A stretch of 64,000 nucleotides of DNA from Ricordea florida (Eukaryota; Cnidaria; Anthozoa; Corallimorpharia; Ricordeidae). The stretch spans positions 11,081,378 through 11,145,377 of the forward strand of contig OX453279.1 of the NCBI GenBank assembly GCA_949710005.1. The letters run 5' to 3'. Positions 34,792-49,000 of the stretch are shown here, one piece after another (the first letter of the stretch is position 1; each line of letters opens with the position of its first letter). The notes below the pieces were generated by a model. The model searched no databases. It saw only the letters and a program-made list of their open reading frames with translations, and had not been told where the DNA came from. Position numbers and translations under genes: made by a program.

Positions 34792-35197
34792 ATCGATTTC
34801 AAAGAATCTTCGCTTTCGAATTTTCAACCGAAATAAACATAAAGTTCACAGCGTGTTTGACTGCACCATGTGCGTCTAGAAACGTACTGTAAAATGAGTC
34901 TGATCTATTGCAACTCAATGGAAGATGCCAGGTCCGGTTAATATTGGAAAATGGATTGTTTTTTCTGTGTCTGTTTGAAATCCTCAAGGCTCTAACTAAC
35001 ACTTCTCAGCGTATTTAGTTATGTATAGTAAGAATTTTGCTTCCGTAATTCGTAATTTGCTGTCATTCCATTTTGAGGTGTTTTCACAAAAAAAAAAAAA
35101 CACTTTTTGTTTCCGTTGACGGTTTTTAAGTGTCCGTTGTTCGTCTTATAGTACTCTCCTTCGCAGCCGTTGTTTGTGCTCGTCACGCAACGCTTCC
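34792..35197 (-). promoter_or_regulatory. Upstream region of the gene, presumed promoter and 5' leader
   Basis: About 400 bp separate the proposed start codon from the right subterminal array. No TATA box or other core element is obvious in the expected position. An A-run of 14 lies at about 35087-35100. A minus-strand frame at 34799-35002 without a good start is present but unconvincing. Transcription probably starts in this segment or in the adjoining subterminal repeats, whose core motifs could let the transposase regulate its own gene. This is inference from position only. Confidence 0.35.
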
Positions 35198-36363
35198 TCC
35201 GAAACGAAACGATATGCGAGTATCTAGTCGCATAAAGTCCAGTCATTGTGTAACAGAACGATATGCAATTGTTTACCGGCTTATATTTTGTTACATTTAA
35301 GTAACGTCAAATAAATATTTAACGAAACGATATGCGAGTATCTAGTCGCATAAAGTCCAGTCATTGTGTAACAGAACGATATGCGATTGTTTCCTCGCTT
35401 ATATTTTGTTATTAGTAACGAAACGATATGCGATTATCTAGTCGCATAAAGTCCAGTCATTGTGTAACAGAACGATATGCGATTGTTTACTCGCTTATAT
35501 TTTGTTACATTTAAGTAACGTCAAATAAATATTTAACGAAACGATATGCGAGTATCTAGTCGCGTAAAGTTCAGTTAGAATGTAACAAAACGATATGCGA
35601 TTGTTTCCTCGCTTATATTTTGTTATTAGTAACGAAACGATATGCGATTATCTAGTCGCATAAAGTCCAGTCATTGTGTAACAGAACGATATGCGATTGT
35701 TTACTCGCTTATATTTTGTTACATTTAAGTAACGTCAAATAAATATTTAACGAAACGATATGCGAGTATCTAGTCGCGTAAAGTTCAGTTAGAATGTAAC
35801 AAAACGATATGCGATTGTTTCCTCGCTTATATTTTGTTATTAGTAACGAAACGATATGCGATTATCTAGTCGCATAAAGTCCAGTCATTGTGTAACAGAA
35901 CGATATGCGATTGTTTACTCGCTTATATTTTGTTACATTTAAGTAACGTCAAATAAATATTTAACGAAACGATATGCGAGTATCTAGTCGCGTAAAGTTC
36001 AGTTAGAATGTAACAAAACAATATGCGATTGTTTCCTCGCTTATATTTTGTTATTCGTAACGAAACGATATGCGATTATCTAGTCGCATAAAGTCCAGTC
36101 ATTGTGTAACAGAACGATATGCGATTGTTTACTCGCTTATATTTTGTTACATTTAAGTAACGTCAAGTAAATATTTAACGAAACGATATGCGAGTATCTA
36201 GTCGCATAAAGTCCAGTCATTGTGTAACAGAACGATATGCGATTGTTTCCTCGCTTATATTTTGTTATTAGTAACGAAACGATATGCGAGTATCTAGTCG
36301 CATAAAGTCCAGTCATTGTGTAACAGAACGATATGCGATTGTTTACTCGCTTATATTTTGTTA
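35198..36363 (-). repeat. Right subterminal tandem array (alternating 118- and 96-bp units)
   Basis: The marker GATATGCGA recurs at 35211, 35329, 35425, 35543, 35639, 35757, 35853, 35971, 36067, 36185 and 36281. The spacing alternates 118 and 96 bp, so the composite period is 214 bp. Each unit has AACGAAACGATATGCGA and TCGCTTATATTTTGTTA in opposite orientations, a palindromic arrangement. Reverse-complemented, the units read GCGACTAGATACTCGC then TATCGTTTCGTTA, matching the left array's ACTAGATACTCGC core. Overlapping short frames here are repeat-derived and not coding. Confidence 0.93.
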
Positions 36364-36429
36364 CGTTATAATGATATTTTCCACGGAATTGCTTTTTTGC
36401 ATTATTTATTTTGTTATAATGGACGTTCT

Positions 36430-36461
36430 TTAGTGCATATTTTGCGAATGTAATTGATGCC
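36430..36461 (-). repeat. Right terminal inverted repeat
   Basis: The last 32 bases of the element, ending TTGATGCC. Reverse-complemented they start GGCATCAATTAC and align without gaps to the left end (22 of 32 identical, including AATTTATATTTG-like and TATGCA positions). Between this and the subterminal array are about 66 bases of unique AT-rich sequence. Confidence 0.7.
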
Positions 36462-36469
36462 AATTACTA
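36462..36469. repeat. Target-site duplication, right copy
   Basis: AATTACTA restarts the interrupted class B monomer, which continues TCAATTTGATTTCTTACC exactly as in intact monomers. With the left copy it brackets the element. Confidence 0.9.
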
Positions 36470-38281
36470 TCAATTTGATTTCTTACCTAGATGTTGCCCT
36501 TTCGTAATTAGTAAAAATCTGCAAAGTTTTAGAATTGCAAAGATTCGGTAGGCCGACGTATGATAGAATATCTTTAATTTTAGGGCATATAGGCAATTGG
36601 TCGAAGTGCGCATGCGTAGTAACTAAAAGTAGTTTCCTTAAATCACATGGAAATCTAATTGCTGCAGTTAAAATTTTATTCGTCATTCAAAGCTGAGTCT
36701 ATATCCTACTATAACATATAGATAAAACATTCAAAATGATGCGATAACTTACCCCCTTAGATGACGGTCCTTCTGCCCATACAATCTCTTATCTGTTTTT
36801 TTTTGCAAAAATTCTATACGGCTTAGCTTTCTTGCAACCATCTCTTGGTATTGTCTCTTGTCTTAAAAAATGACTACAATCACGAGATAAAATGCATTTT
36901 AAATTACATTTTAAATGCTACAAGATGGTAAAAATTGCATGTTCATCACTAATCTGTGTAATAAAGACTTATCAGATAAACTTTGGTACTGTCTGAGCAG
37001 TATGCTATAGAATTAGCTGCCTTAAGCAAATATCTTGACAGCAAAAATACAATACGATTGCGAATTACTATTAATTTGATTTGTTACCTAGATGTTGCCC
37101 TTTCGTAATTAGTAAAAATCTGCAAAGTTTCAGAATATCAAAGATTCGGTAGGCCGACGTATGATAGAATATCTTTCATTTTAAGGCATATAGGCAATTG
37201 GTCGAAGTGCGCATGCGTAGTAACTAAAACTAGTTTCCTTAAATCACATGGAAATCTAATCGTTGCAATTAAAATTTTATTCGTCATCCAAAGCTGAGTC
37301 TATATCCTACTATAACACATAGACAAAACATCCAAAAATATTCGATAACTTACCCTCCTAGATGATGGTCCTTCTGCCCATAAAATCTCTTATATGGTTT
37401 TTGACAAAAATCTATAAGGCTGAGCTTCCTTGCAACCATCTCTTGGTATTTGTTTCTTGTCTTCAAAAATGACTATAATCACGACATAAAATGCATTTTA
37501 AATTACATATTAAATGCTACAAGATGGTAAAAATTGCATGTTCATCACTAATCTGTGTAATTAAGACTTATCAGAAGAACTTTGCTACTGTCTGAGCAGT
37601 ATGCTATAGAGTTAGGTGCCTTAAGCAAATATCTTAAAAGCCAAAATACAATACGATTGCGAATTACTATCAATTTGATTTCTTACCTAGATGTTGCCCT
37701 TTCGTAATTAGTAAAAATCTGCAAAGTTTTAGAATTGCAAAGATTCGGTAGGTCGACGTATGATAGAATATCTTTCATTTTAAGGCATATAAACAATTGG
37801 TCGAAGTGCGCATGCGTAGTAACTAAAACTAGTTTCCTTAAATCACATGGAAATCTAATCGCTGCAGTTAAAGTTTAATTCGTCATCCAAAGCTGAGTCT
37901 ATATCCTACTATAACATATAGATAAATCATTCAAAATGATTCGATAACTTACCCTCTTAGATGACGGTCCTTCTGCCCATACAATCTCTTATCTGGTTTT
38001 TTGCAAAAAATCTATAAGGCTGAGCGTCCTTGCAACCATCTCCTTGTATTGTATCTTGTCTTCAAAAACGACTACAATCACGACATAAAATGCATTTTAA
38101 ATTACATATTAAATGCTACAAGATGGTAAAAATTGCATGTTCATCACTAATCTGTGTAAGTAAGACTTATCAGATGAACTTTGGTACTGTCTGAGCAGTA
38201 TGCTATAGAATTAGCTGCCTTAAGCAAATATCTTGACAGCCAAAATACAATACGATTGCGAATTACTATCAATTTGATTTC

Positions 38282-41200
38282 TTACCAAGATGTTGCCCTT
38301 TCGTAATTACTAAGAATCTGCAAAGTTTTAGAATTGCAAAGATTCAATAGGCCGACGTATGATAAGATATCTTTTATTTTAGGGCATATAGGCAATTGGT
38401 CGAGGTGCGCATGCGTAGTAACTAAAAGTAGTTTCCTTAAATCACATGTAAATCTAATCGTTGCAATTAAAATTTTATTCGTCATCCAAAGCTGAGTCTA
38501 TATCCTACTATAACATATAGATAAAACATCCAAAATGATTCCATAACTTACCCTCCTAGATGACGGTCTTTCTGCCCATACAATCTCTTATATGGTTTTT
38601 TGACAAAAAATCTATAAGGCTGAGCTTCCTTGCAACCATCTCTTGGTATTTGTTTCTTGTCTTCAAAAATGACTATAATCACGACATAAAATGCATTTTA
38701 AATTACATATTAAATGCTACAAGATGGTAAAAATTGCATGTTCATCACTAACCTGTGTAATTAAGACTTATCAGAAGAACTTTGGTACTGTCTAAGCAGT
38801 ATGCTATAGAGTTAGCTGCCTTAAGCAAATATCTCAACAGCCAAAATACAATACGATATCGAATTACTATCAATTTGATTTCTTACCTAGATGTTGCCCT
38901 TTCGTAATTAGTAAAAATCTGCAAAGTTTTAGAATTGCAAAGATTCGGTAGGCCGACGTATGATAGAATATCTTTAATTTTAAGGCATATAGGCAATTGG
39001 TCGAAGTGCGCATGCGTAGTAACTAAAACTAGTTTCCTTAAATCACATGGAAATCTAATCGTTGCAATTAAAATTTTATTCGTCATCCAAAGCTGAGTCT
39101 ATATCCTACTATAACACATAGATAAAACATCCAAAAATATTCGATAACTTACCCTCCTAGATGATGGTCCTTCTGCCCATAAAATCTCTTATATGGTTTT
39201 TGACAAAAATCTATAAGGCTGAGCTTCCTTGCAACCATCTCTTGGTATTTGTTTCTTGTCTTCAAAAATGACTATAATCACGACATAAAATGCATTTTAA
39301 ATTACATATTAAATGCTACAAGATGGTAAAAATTGCATGTTCATCACTAATCTGTGTAATTAAGCCTTATCAGAAGAACTTTGCTACTGTCTGAGCAGTA
39401 TGCTATAGAGTTAGGTTCCTTAAGCAAATATCTTAAAAGCCAAAATACAATACGATTGCGAATTACTATCAATTTGATTTCTTACCTAGATGTTGCCCTT
39501 TCGTAATTAGTAAAAATCTGCAAAGTTTTAGAATTGCAAAGATTCGGTAGGTCGACGTATGATAGAATATCTTTCATTTTAAGGCATATAAACAATTGGT
39601 CGAAGTGCGCATGCGTAGTAACTAAAACTAGTTTCCTTAAATCACATGGAAATCTAATCGCTGCAGTTAAAGTTTAATTCGTCATCCAAAGCTGAGTCTA
39701 TATCCTACTATAACATATAGATAAATCATTCAAAATGATTCGATAACTTACCCTCTTAGATGACGGTCCTTCTGCCCATACAATCTCTTATCTGGTTTTT
39801 TGCAAAAAATCTATAAGGCTGAGCGTCCTTGCAACCATCTCCTTGTATTGTATCTTGTCTTCAAAAACGACTACAATCACGACATAAAATGCATTTTAAA
39901 TTACATATTAAATGCTACAAGATGGTAAAAATTGCATGTTCATCACTAATCTGTGTAAGTAAGACTTATCAGATGAACTTTGGTACTGTCTGAGCAGTAT
40001 GCTATAGAATTAGCTGCCTTAAGCAAATATCTTGACAGCCAAAATACAATACGATTGCGAATTACTATCAATTTGATTTCTTACCAAGATGTTGCCCTTT
40101 CGTAATTACTAAGAATCTGCAAAGTTTTAGAATTGCAAAGATTCAATAGGCCGACGTATGATAAGATATCTTTTATTTTAGGGCATATAGGCAATTGGTC
40201 GAGGTGCGCATGCGTAGTAACTAAAAGTAGTTTCCTTAAATCACATGTAAATCTAATCGTTGCAATTAAAATTTTATTCGTCATCCAAAGCTGAGTCTAT
40301 ATCCTACTATAACATATAGATAAAACATCCAAAATGATTCCATAACTTACCCTCCTAGATGACGGTCTTTCTGCCCATACAATCTCTTATATGGTTTTTT
40401 GACAAAAAATCTATAAGGCTGAGCTTCCTTGCAACCATCTCTTGGTATTTGTTTCTTGTCTTCAAAAATGACTATAATCACGACATAAAATGCATTTTAA
40501 ATTACATATTAAATGCTACAAGATGGTAAAAATTGCATGTTCATCACTAACCTGTGTAATTAAGACTTATCAGAAGAACTTTGGTACTGTCTGAGCAGTA
40601 TGCTATAGAGTTAGCTGCCTTAAGCAAATATCTCAACAGCCAAAATACAATACGATATCGAATTACTATCAATTTGATTTCTTACCTAGATGTTGCCCTT
40701 TCGTAATTAGTAAAAATCTGCAAAGTTTTAGAATTGCAAAGATTCGGTAGGCCGACGTATGATAGAATATCTTTAATTTTAAGGCATATAGGCAATTGGT
40801 CGAAGTGCGCATGCGTAGTAACTAAAAGTAGTTTCCTTAAATCACATGGAAATCTAATTGCTGCAGTTAAAATTTTATTCGTCATTCAAAGCTGAGTCTA
40901 TATCCTACTATAACATATAGATAAAACATTCAAAATGATGCGATAACTTACCCCCTTAGATGACGGTCCTTCTGCCCATACAATCTCTTATCTGTTTTTT
41001 TTTGCAAAAATTCTATACGGCTTAGCTTTCTTGCAACCATCTCTTGGTATTGTCTCTTGTCTTAAAAAATGACTACAATCACGAGATAAAATGCATTTTA
41101 AATTACATTTTAAATGCTACAAGATGGTAAAAATTGCATGTTCATCACTAATCTGTGTAATAAAGACTTATCAGATAAACTTTGGTACTGTCTGAGCAGT

Positions 41201-43683
41201 ATGCTATAGAATTAGCTGCTTTAAGCAAATATCTTGACAGCCAAAATACAATACGATTGCGAACTACTATCAATTTGATTTCTTACCAAGATGTTGCCCT
41301 TTCGTAATTAGTAAAAATCTGCAAAGTTTTAGAATTGCAAAGATTCGGTAGGTCGACGTATGATAGAATATCTTTCATTTTAAGGCATATAGGCAATTGG
41401 TCGAAGTGCGCATGCGTAGTAACTAAAACTAGTTTCCTTAAATCACATGGAAATCTAATCGCTGCAGTTAAAGTTTTATTCGTCATCCAAAGCTGAGTCT
41501 ATATCCTACTATAACATATAGATAAATCATTCAAAATGATTCGATAACTTACCCTCTTAGATGACGGTCCTTCTGCCCATACAATCTCTTATCTGGTTTT
41601 TTGCAAAAAATCTATAAGGCTGAGCGTCCTTGCAACCATCTCCTTGTATTGTATCTTGTCTTCAAAAACGACTACAATCACGACATAAAATGCATTTTAA
41701 ATTACATATTAAATGCTACAAGATGGTAAAAATTGCATGTTCATCACTAATCTGTGTAAGTAAGACTTATCAGATGAACTTTGGTACTGTCTGAGCAGTA
41801 TGCTATAGAATTAGCTGCCTTAAGCAAATATCTTGACAGCCAAAATACAATACGATTGCGAATTACTATCAATTTGATTTCTTACCAAGATGTTGCCCTT
41901 TCGTAATTACTAAGAATCTGCAAAGTTTTAGAATTGCAAAGATTCAATAGGCCGACGTATGATAAGATATCTTTTATTTTAGGGCATATAGGCAATTGGT
42001 CGAGGTGCGCATGCGTAGTAACTAAAAGTAGTTTCCTTAAATCACATGTAAATCTAATCGTTGCAATTAAAATTTTATTCGTCATCCAAAGCTGAGTCTA
42101 TATCCTACTATAACATATAGATAAAACATCCAAAATGATTCCATAACTTACCCTCCTAGATGACGGTCTTTCTGCCCATACAATCTCTTATATGGTTTTT
42201 TGACAAAAAATCTATAAGGCTGAGCTTCCTTGCAACCATCTCTTGGTATTTGTTTCTTGTCTTCAAAAATGACTATAATCACGACATAAAATGCATTTTA
42301 AATTACATATTAAATGCTACAAGATGGTAAAAATTGCATGTTCATCACTAACCTGTGTAATTAAGACTTATCAGAAGAACTTTGGTACTGTCTGAGCAGT
42401 ATGCTATAGAGTTAGCTGCCTTAAGCAAATATCTCAACAGCCAAAATACAATACGATATCGAATTACTATCAATTTGATTTCTTACCTAGATGTTGCCCT
42501 TTCGTAATTAGTAAAAATCTGCAAAGTTTTAGAATTGCAAAGATTCGGTAGGCCGACGTATGATAGAATATCTTTAATTTTAAGGCATATAGGCAATTGG
42601 TCGAAGTGCGCATGCGTAGTAACTAAAAGTAGTTTCCTTAAATCACATGGAAATCTAATTGCTGCAGTTAAAATTTTATTCGTCATTCAAAGCTGAGTCT
42701 ATATCCTACTATAACATATAGATAAAACATTCAAAATGATGCGATAACTTACCCCCTTAGATGACGGTCCTTCTGCCCATACAATCTCTTATCTGTTTTT
42801 TTTTGCAAAAATTCTATACGGCTTAGCTTTCTTGCAACCATCTCTTGGTATTGTCTCTTGTCTTAAAAAATGACTACAATCACGAGATAAAATGCATTTT
42901 AAATTACATTTTAAATGCTACAAGATGGTAAAAATTGCATGTTCATCACTAATCTGTGTAATAAAGACTTATCAGATAAACTTTGGTACTGTCTGAGCAG
43001 TATGCTATAGAATTAGCTGCCTTAAGCAAATATCTTGACAGCAAAAATACAATACGATTGCGAACTACTATCAATTTGATTTCTTACCAAGATGTTGCCC
43101 TTTCGTAATTAGTAAAAATCTGCAAAGTTTTAGAATTGCAAAGATTCGGTAGGTCGACGTATGATAGAATATCTTTCATTTTAAGGCATATAGGCAATTG
43201 GTCGAAGTGCGCATGCGTAGTAACTAAAACTAGTTTCCTTAAATCACATGGAAATCTAATCGCTGCAGTTAAAGTTTTATTCGTCATCCAAAGCTGAGTC
43301 TATATCCTACTATAACATATAGATAAATCATTCAAAATGATTCGATAACTTACCCTCTTAGATGACGGTCCTTCTGCCCATACAATCTCTTATCTGGTTT
43401 TTTGCAAAAAATCTATAAGGCTGAGCGTCCTTGCAACCATCTCCTTGTATTGTATCTTGTCTTCAAAAACGACTACAATCACGACATAAAATGCATTTTA
43501 AATTACATATTAAATGCTACAAGATGGTAAAAATTGCATGTTCATCACTAATCTGTGTAAGTAAGACTTATCAGATGAACTTTGGTACTGTCTGAGCAGT
43601 ATGCTATAGAATTAGCTGCCTTAAGCAAATATCTTGACAGCCAAAATACAATACGATTGCGAATTACTATCAATTTGATTTCT
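38282..43683. repeat. Satellite 3-mer block (~1800 bp)
   Basis: Class A monomers lie at 38282, 40081, 41882 and 43683, spacings of 1799 and 1801 bp, so three-monomer units run in tandem. The first three A copies share a private change (CACATGTAAATC for CACATGGAAATC, which changes P to T in the recurrent ORF). That points to recent triplication of one unit by unequal exchange. Confidence 0.85.
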
Positions 43684-46082
43684 TACCAAGATGTTGCCCT
43701 TTCGTAATTACTAAGAATCTGCAAAGTTTTAGAATTGCAAAGATTTAATAGGCCGACGTATGATAAGATATCTTTTATTTTAGGGCATATAGGCAATTGG
43801 TCGAGGTGCGCATGCGTAGTAACTAAAAAAAGTTTCCTTAAATCACATGGAAATCTAATCGTTGCAGTTAAAGTTTTATTCGTCATCCAAAGCTGAGTCT
43901 ATATCCTACTATAACATATAGATAAAACATCCAAAATGATTCCATAACTTACCCTCCTAGATGACGGTCCTTCTGCCCATACAATCTCTTCTATGGTTTT
44001 TTGACAAAAAATCTATAAGGCTGAGCTTCCTTGCAACCATCTCTTGGTATTTGTTTCTTGTCTTCAAAAATGACTATAATCTCGACATAAAATGCATTTT
44101 AAATTACATATTAAATGCTACAAGATGGTAAAAATTGCATGTTCATCACTAATCTGTGTAATTAAGACTTATCAGAAGAACTTTGCTACTGTCTGAGCAG
44201 TATGCTATAGAATTAGCTGCCTTAAGCAAATATCTTGACAGCCAAAATACAATACGATTGCGAATTACTATCAATTTGATTTCTTACCAAGATGTTGCCC
44301 TTTCGTAATTACTAAGAATCTGCAAAGTTTTAGAAATGCAAAGATTCGGTAGGCCGACGTATGATAAGATATCTTTTATTTTAGGGCATATAGGCAATTG
44401 GTCGAAGTGCGCATGCGTAGTAACTAAAAGTAGTTTCCTTAAGTCACATGGAAATCTAATCGTTGCAATTAAAATTTTATTCGTCATCCAAAGCTGAGTC
44501 TATATCCTACTATAACACATAGATAAAACATCCAAAAATATTCGATAACTTACCCTCCTAGATGATGGTCCTTCTGCCCATAAAATCTCTTATATGGTTT
44601 TTGACAAAAATCTATAAGGCTGAGCTTCCTTGCAACCATCTCTTGGTATTTGTTTCTTGTCTTCAAAAATGACTATAATCACGACATAAAATGCATTTTA
44701 AATTACATATTAAATGCTACAAGATGGTAAAAATTGCATGTTCATCACTAATCTGTGTAATTAAGACTTATCAGAAGAACTTTGCTACTGTCTGAGCAGT
44801 ATGCTATAGAGTTAGCTGCCTTAAGCAAATATCTTAAAAGCCAAAATACAATACGATTGCGAATTACTATCAATTTGATTTCTTACCTAGATGTTGCCCT
44901 TTCGTAATTAGTAAAAATCTGCAAAGTTTTAGAATTGCAAAGATTCGGTAGGTCGACGTATGATAGAATATCTTTCATTTTAAGGCATATAGGCAATTGG
45001 TCGAAGTGCGCATGCGTAGTAACTAAAAGTAGTTTCCTTAAATCACATGGAAATCTAATTGCTGCAGTTAAAATTTTATTCGTCATTCAAAGCTGAGTCT
45101 ATATCCTACTATAACATATAGATAAAACATTCAAAATGATGCGATAACTTACCCCCTTAGATGACGGTCCTTCTGCCCATACAATCTCTTATCTGTTTTT
45201 TTTTGCAAAAATTCTATAAGGCTTAGCTTTCTTGCAACCATCTCTTGGTATTGTCTCTTGTCTTAAAAAATGACTACAATCACGAGATAAAATGCATTTT
45301 AAATTACATTTTAAATGCTACAAGATGGTAAAAATTGCATGTTCATCACTAATCTGTGTAATAAAGACTTATCAGATAAACTTTGGTACTGTCTGAGCAG
45401 TATGCTATAGAATTAGCTGCCTTAAGCAAATATCTTGACAGCAAAAATACAATACGATTGCGAATTACTATCAATTTGATTTCTTACCAAGATGTTGCCC
45501 TTTCGTAATTAGTAAAAATCTGCAAAGTTTTAGAATTGCAAACATTCGGTAGGTCGACGTATGATAGAATATCTTTCATTTTAAGGCATATAGGCAATTG
45601 GTCGAAGTGCGCATGCGTAGTAACTAAAACTAGTTTCCTTAAATCACATGGAAATCTAATCGCTGCAGTTAAAGTTTTATTCGTCATCCAAAGCTGAGTC
45701 TATATCCTACTATAACATATAGATAAATCATTCAAAATGATTCGATAACTTACCCTCTTAGATGACGGTCCTTCTGCCCATACAATCTCTTATCTGGTTT
45801 TTTGCAAAAAATCTATAAGGCTGAGCGTCCTTGCAACCATCTCCTTGTATTGTATCTTGTCTTCAAAAACGACTACAATCACGACATAAAATGCATTTTA
45901 AATTACATATTAAATGCTACAAGATGGTAAAAATTGCATGTTCATCACTAATCTGTGTAAGTAAGACTTATCAGATGAACTTTGGTACTGTCTGAGCAGT
46001 ATGCTATAGAATTAGCTGCCTTAAGCAAATATCTTGACAGCCAAAATACAATACGATTGCGAATTACTATCAATTTGATTTC

Positions 46083-49000
46083 TTACCAAGATGTTGCCCT
46101 TTCGTAATTACTAAGAATCTGCAAAGTTTTAGAATTGCAAAGATTCAATAGGCCGACGTATGATAAGATATCTTTTATTTTGGGGCATATAGGCAATTGG
46201 TCGAGGTGCGCATGCGTAGTAACTAAAAAAAGTTTCCTTAAATCACATGGAAATCTAATCGTTGCAGTTAAAGTTTTATTCGTCATTCAAAGCTGAGTCT
46301 ATATCCTACTATAACATATAGATAAAACATCCAAAATGATTCCATAACTTACCCTCCTAGATGACGGTCTTTCTGCCCATACAATCTCTTATATGGTTTT
46401 TTGACAAAAAATCTATAAGGCTGAGCTTCCTTGCAACCATCTCTTGGTATTTGTTTCTTGTCTTAAAAAATGACTATAATCACGACATAAAATGCATTTT
46501 AAATTACATATTAAATGCTACAAGATGGTACAAATTGCATGTTCATCACTAATCTGTGTAATTAAGACTTATCAGAAGAACTTTGGTACTGTCTGAGCAG
46601 TATGCTATAGAGTTAGCTGCCTTAAGCAAATATCTCAACAGCCAAAATACAATACGATATCGAATTACTATCAATTTGATTTCTTACCTAGATGTTGCCC
46701 TTTCGTAATTAGTAAAAATCTGCAAAGTTTTAGAATTGCAAAGATTCGGTAGGCCGACGTATGATAGAATATCTTTAATTTTAAGGCATATAGGCAATTG
46801 GTCGAAGTGCGCATGCGTAGTAACTAAAAGTAGTTTCCTTAAATCACATGGAAATCTAATTGCTGCAGTTAAAATTTTATTCGTCATTCAAAGCTGAGTC
46901 TATATCCTACTATAACATATAGATAAAACATTCAAAATGATGCGATAACTTACCCCCTTAGATGACGGTCCTTCTGCCCATACAATCTCTTATCTGTTTT
47001 TTTTTGCAAAAATTCTATAAGGCTTAGCTTTCTTGCAACCATCTCTTGGTATTGTCTCTTGTCTTAAAAAATGACTACAATCACGAGATAAAATGCATTT
47101 TAAATTACATTTTAAATGCTACAAGATGGTAAAAATTGCATGTTCATCACTAATCTGTGTAATAAAGACTTATCAGATAAACTTTGGTACTGTCTGAGCA
47201 GTATGCTATAGAATTAGCTGCCTTAAGCAAATATCTTGACAGCCAAAATACAATACGATTGCGAATTACTATTAATTTGATTTGTTACCTAGATGTTGCC
47301 CTTTCGTAATTAGTAAAAATCTGCAAAGTTTCAGAATATCAAAGATTCGGTAGGCCGACGTATGATAGAATATCTTTCATTTTAAGGCATATAGGCAATT
47401 GGTCGAAGTGCGCATGCGTAGTAACTAAAACTAGTTTCCTTAAATCACATGGAAATCTAATCGTTGCAATTAAAATTTTATTCGTCATCCAAAGCTGAGT
47501 CTATATCCTACTATAACACATAGATAAAACATCCAAAAATATTCGATAACTTACCCTCCTAGATGATGGTCCTTCTGCCCATAAAATCTCTTATATGGTT
47601 TTTGACAAAAATCTATAAGGCTGAGCTTCCTTGCAACCATCTCTTGGTATTTGTTTCTTGTCTTCAAAAATGACTATAATCACGACATAAAATGCATTTT
47701 AAATTACATATTAAATGCTACAAGATGGTAAAAATTGCATGTTCATCACTAATCTGTGTAATTAAGACTTATCAGAAGAACTTTGCTACTGTCTGAGCAG
47801 TATGCTATAGAGTTAGCTGCCTTAAGCAAATATCTTAAAAGCCAAAATACAATACGATTGCGAATTACTATCAATTTGATTTCTTACCTAGATGTTGCCC
47901 TTTCGTAATTAGTAAAAATCTGCAAAGTTTTAGAATTGCAAAGATTCGGTAGGTCGACGTATGATAGAATATCTTTCATTTTAAGGCATATAAACAATTG
48001 GTCGAAGTGCGCATGCGTAGTAACTAAAACTAGTTTCCTTAAATCACATGGAAATCTAATCGCTGCAGTTAAAGTTTAATTCGTCATCCAAAGCTGAGTC
48101 TATATCCTACTATAACATATAGATAAATCATTCAAAATGATTCGATAACTTACCCTCTTAGATGACGGTCCTTCTGCCCATACAATCTCTTATCTGGTTT
48201 TTTGCAAAAAATCTATAAGGCTGAGCGTCCTTGCAACCATCTCCTTGTATTGTATCTTGTCTTCAAAAACGACTACAATCACGACATAAAATGCATTTTA
48301 AATTACATATTAAATGCTACAAGATGGTAAAAATTGCATGTTCATCACTAATCTGTGTAAGTAAGACTTATCAGATGAACTTTGGTACTGTCTGAGCAGT
48401 ATGCTATAGAATTAGCTGCCTTAAGCAAATATCTTGACAGCCAAAATACAATACGATTGCGAATTACTATCAATTTGATTTCTTACCAAGATGTTGCCCT
48501 TTCGTAATTACTAAGAATCTGCAAAGTTTTAGAATTGCAAAGATTCAATAGGCCGACGTATGATAAGATATCTTTTATTTTAGGGCATATAGGCAATTGG
48601 TCGAGGTGCGCATGCGTAGTAACTAAAAGTAGTTTCCTTAAATCACATGGAAATCTAATCGTTGCAATTAAAATTTTATTCGTCATCCAAAGCTGAGTCT
48701 ATATCCTACTATAACATATAGATAAAACATCCAAAATGATTCCATAACTTACCCTCCTAGATGACGGTCTTTCTGCCCATACAATCTCTTATATGGTTTT
48801 TTGACAAAAAATCTATAAGGCTGAGCTTCCTTGCAACCATCTCTTGGTATTTGTTTCTTGTCTTCAAAAATGACTATAATCACGACATAAAATGCATTTT
48901 AAATTACATATTAAATGCTACAAGATGGTAAAAATTGCATGTTCATCACTAACCTGTGTAATTAAGACTTATCAGAAGAACTTTGGTACTGTCTGAGCAG

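Larger units (their letters stand above)
22535..36461 (-). mobile_element. 13.9-kb MULE-type DNA transposon carrying a kinase-protease-RecQ-transposase gene
   Basis: The boundaries are set by an 8-bp target duplication and by comparison with the many uninterrupted satellite monomers on both sides. The element starts GGGAATATTTAT and ends with TTGATGCC. It has 32-bp imperfect terminal inverted repeats, long subterminal tandem arrays in inverted orientation, and one minus-strand gene spanning about 8.8 kb whose product contains a MULE-like DDE transposase domain. The coding frame is intact over 5.86 kb with no stop or frameshift, which suggests a young, possibly functional autonomous copy. Its size is very large for a cut-and-paste transposon. 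Smaller repeats are nested at 23805-23982 and 33378-34164. I do not recognise a named family with this domain set. Confidence 0.9.

Noticed and set aside
36137-36463. 108-codon frame over the right subterminal array
   Set aside because: It is made of tandem repeat units (repeated TGLYATRYSHIVS), with no independent coding evidence.
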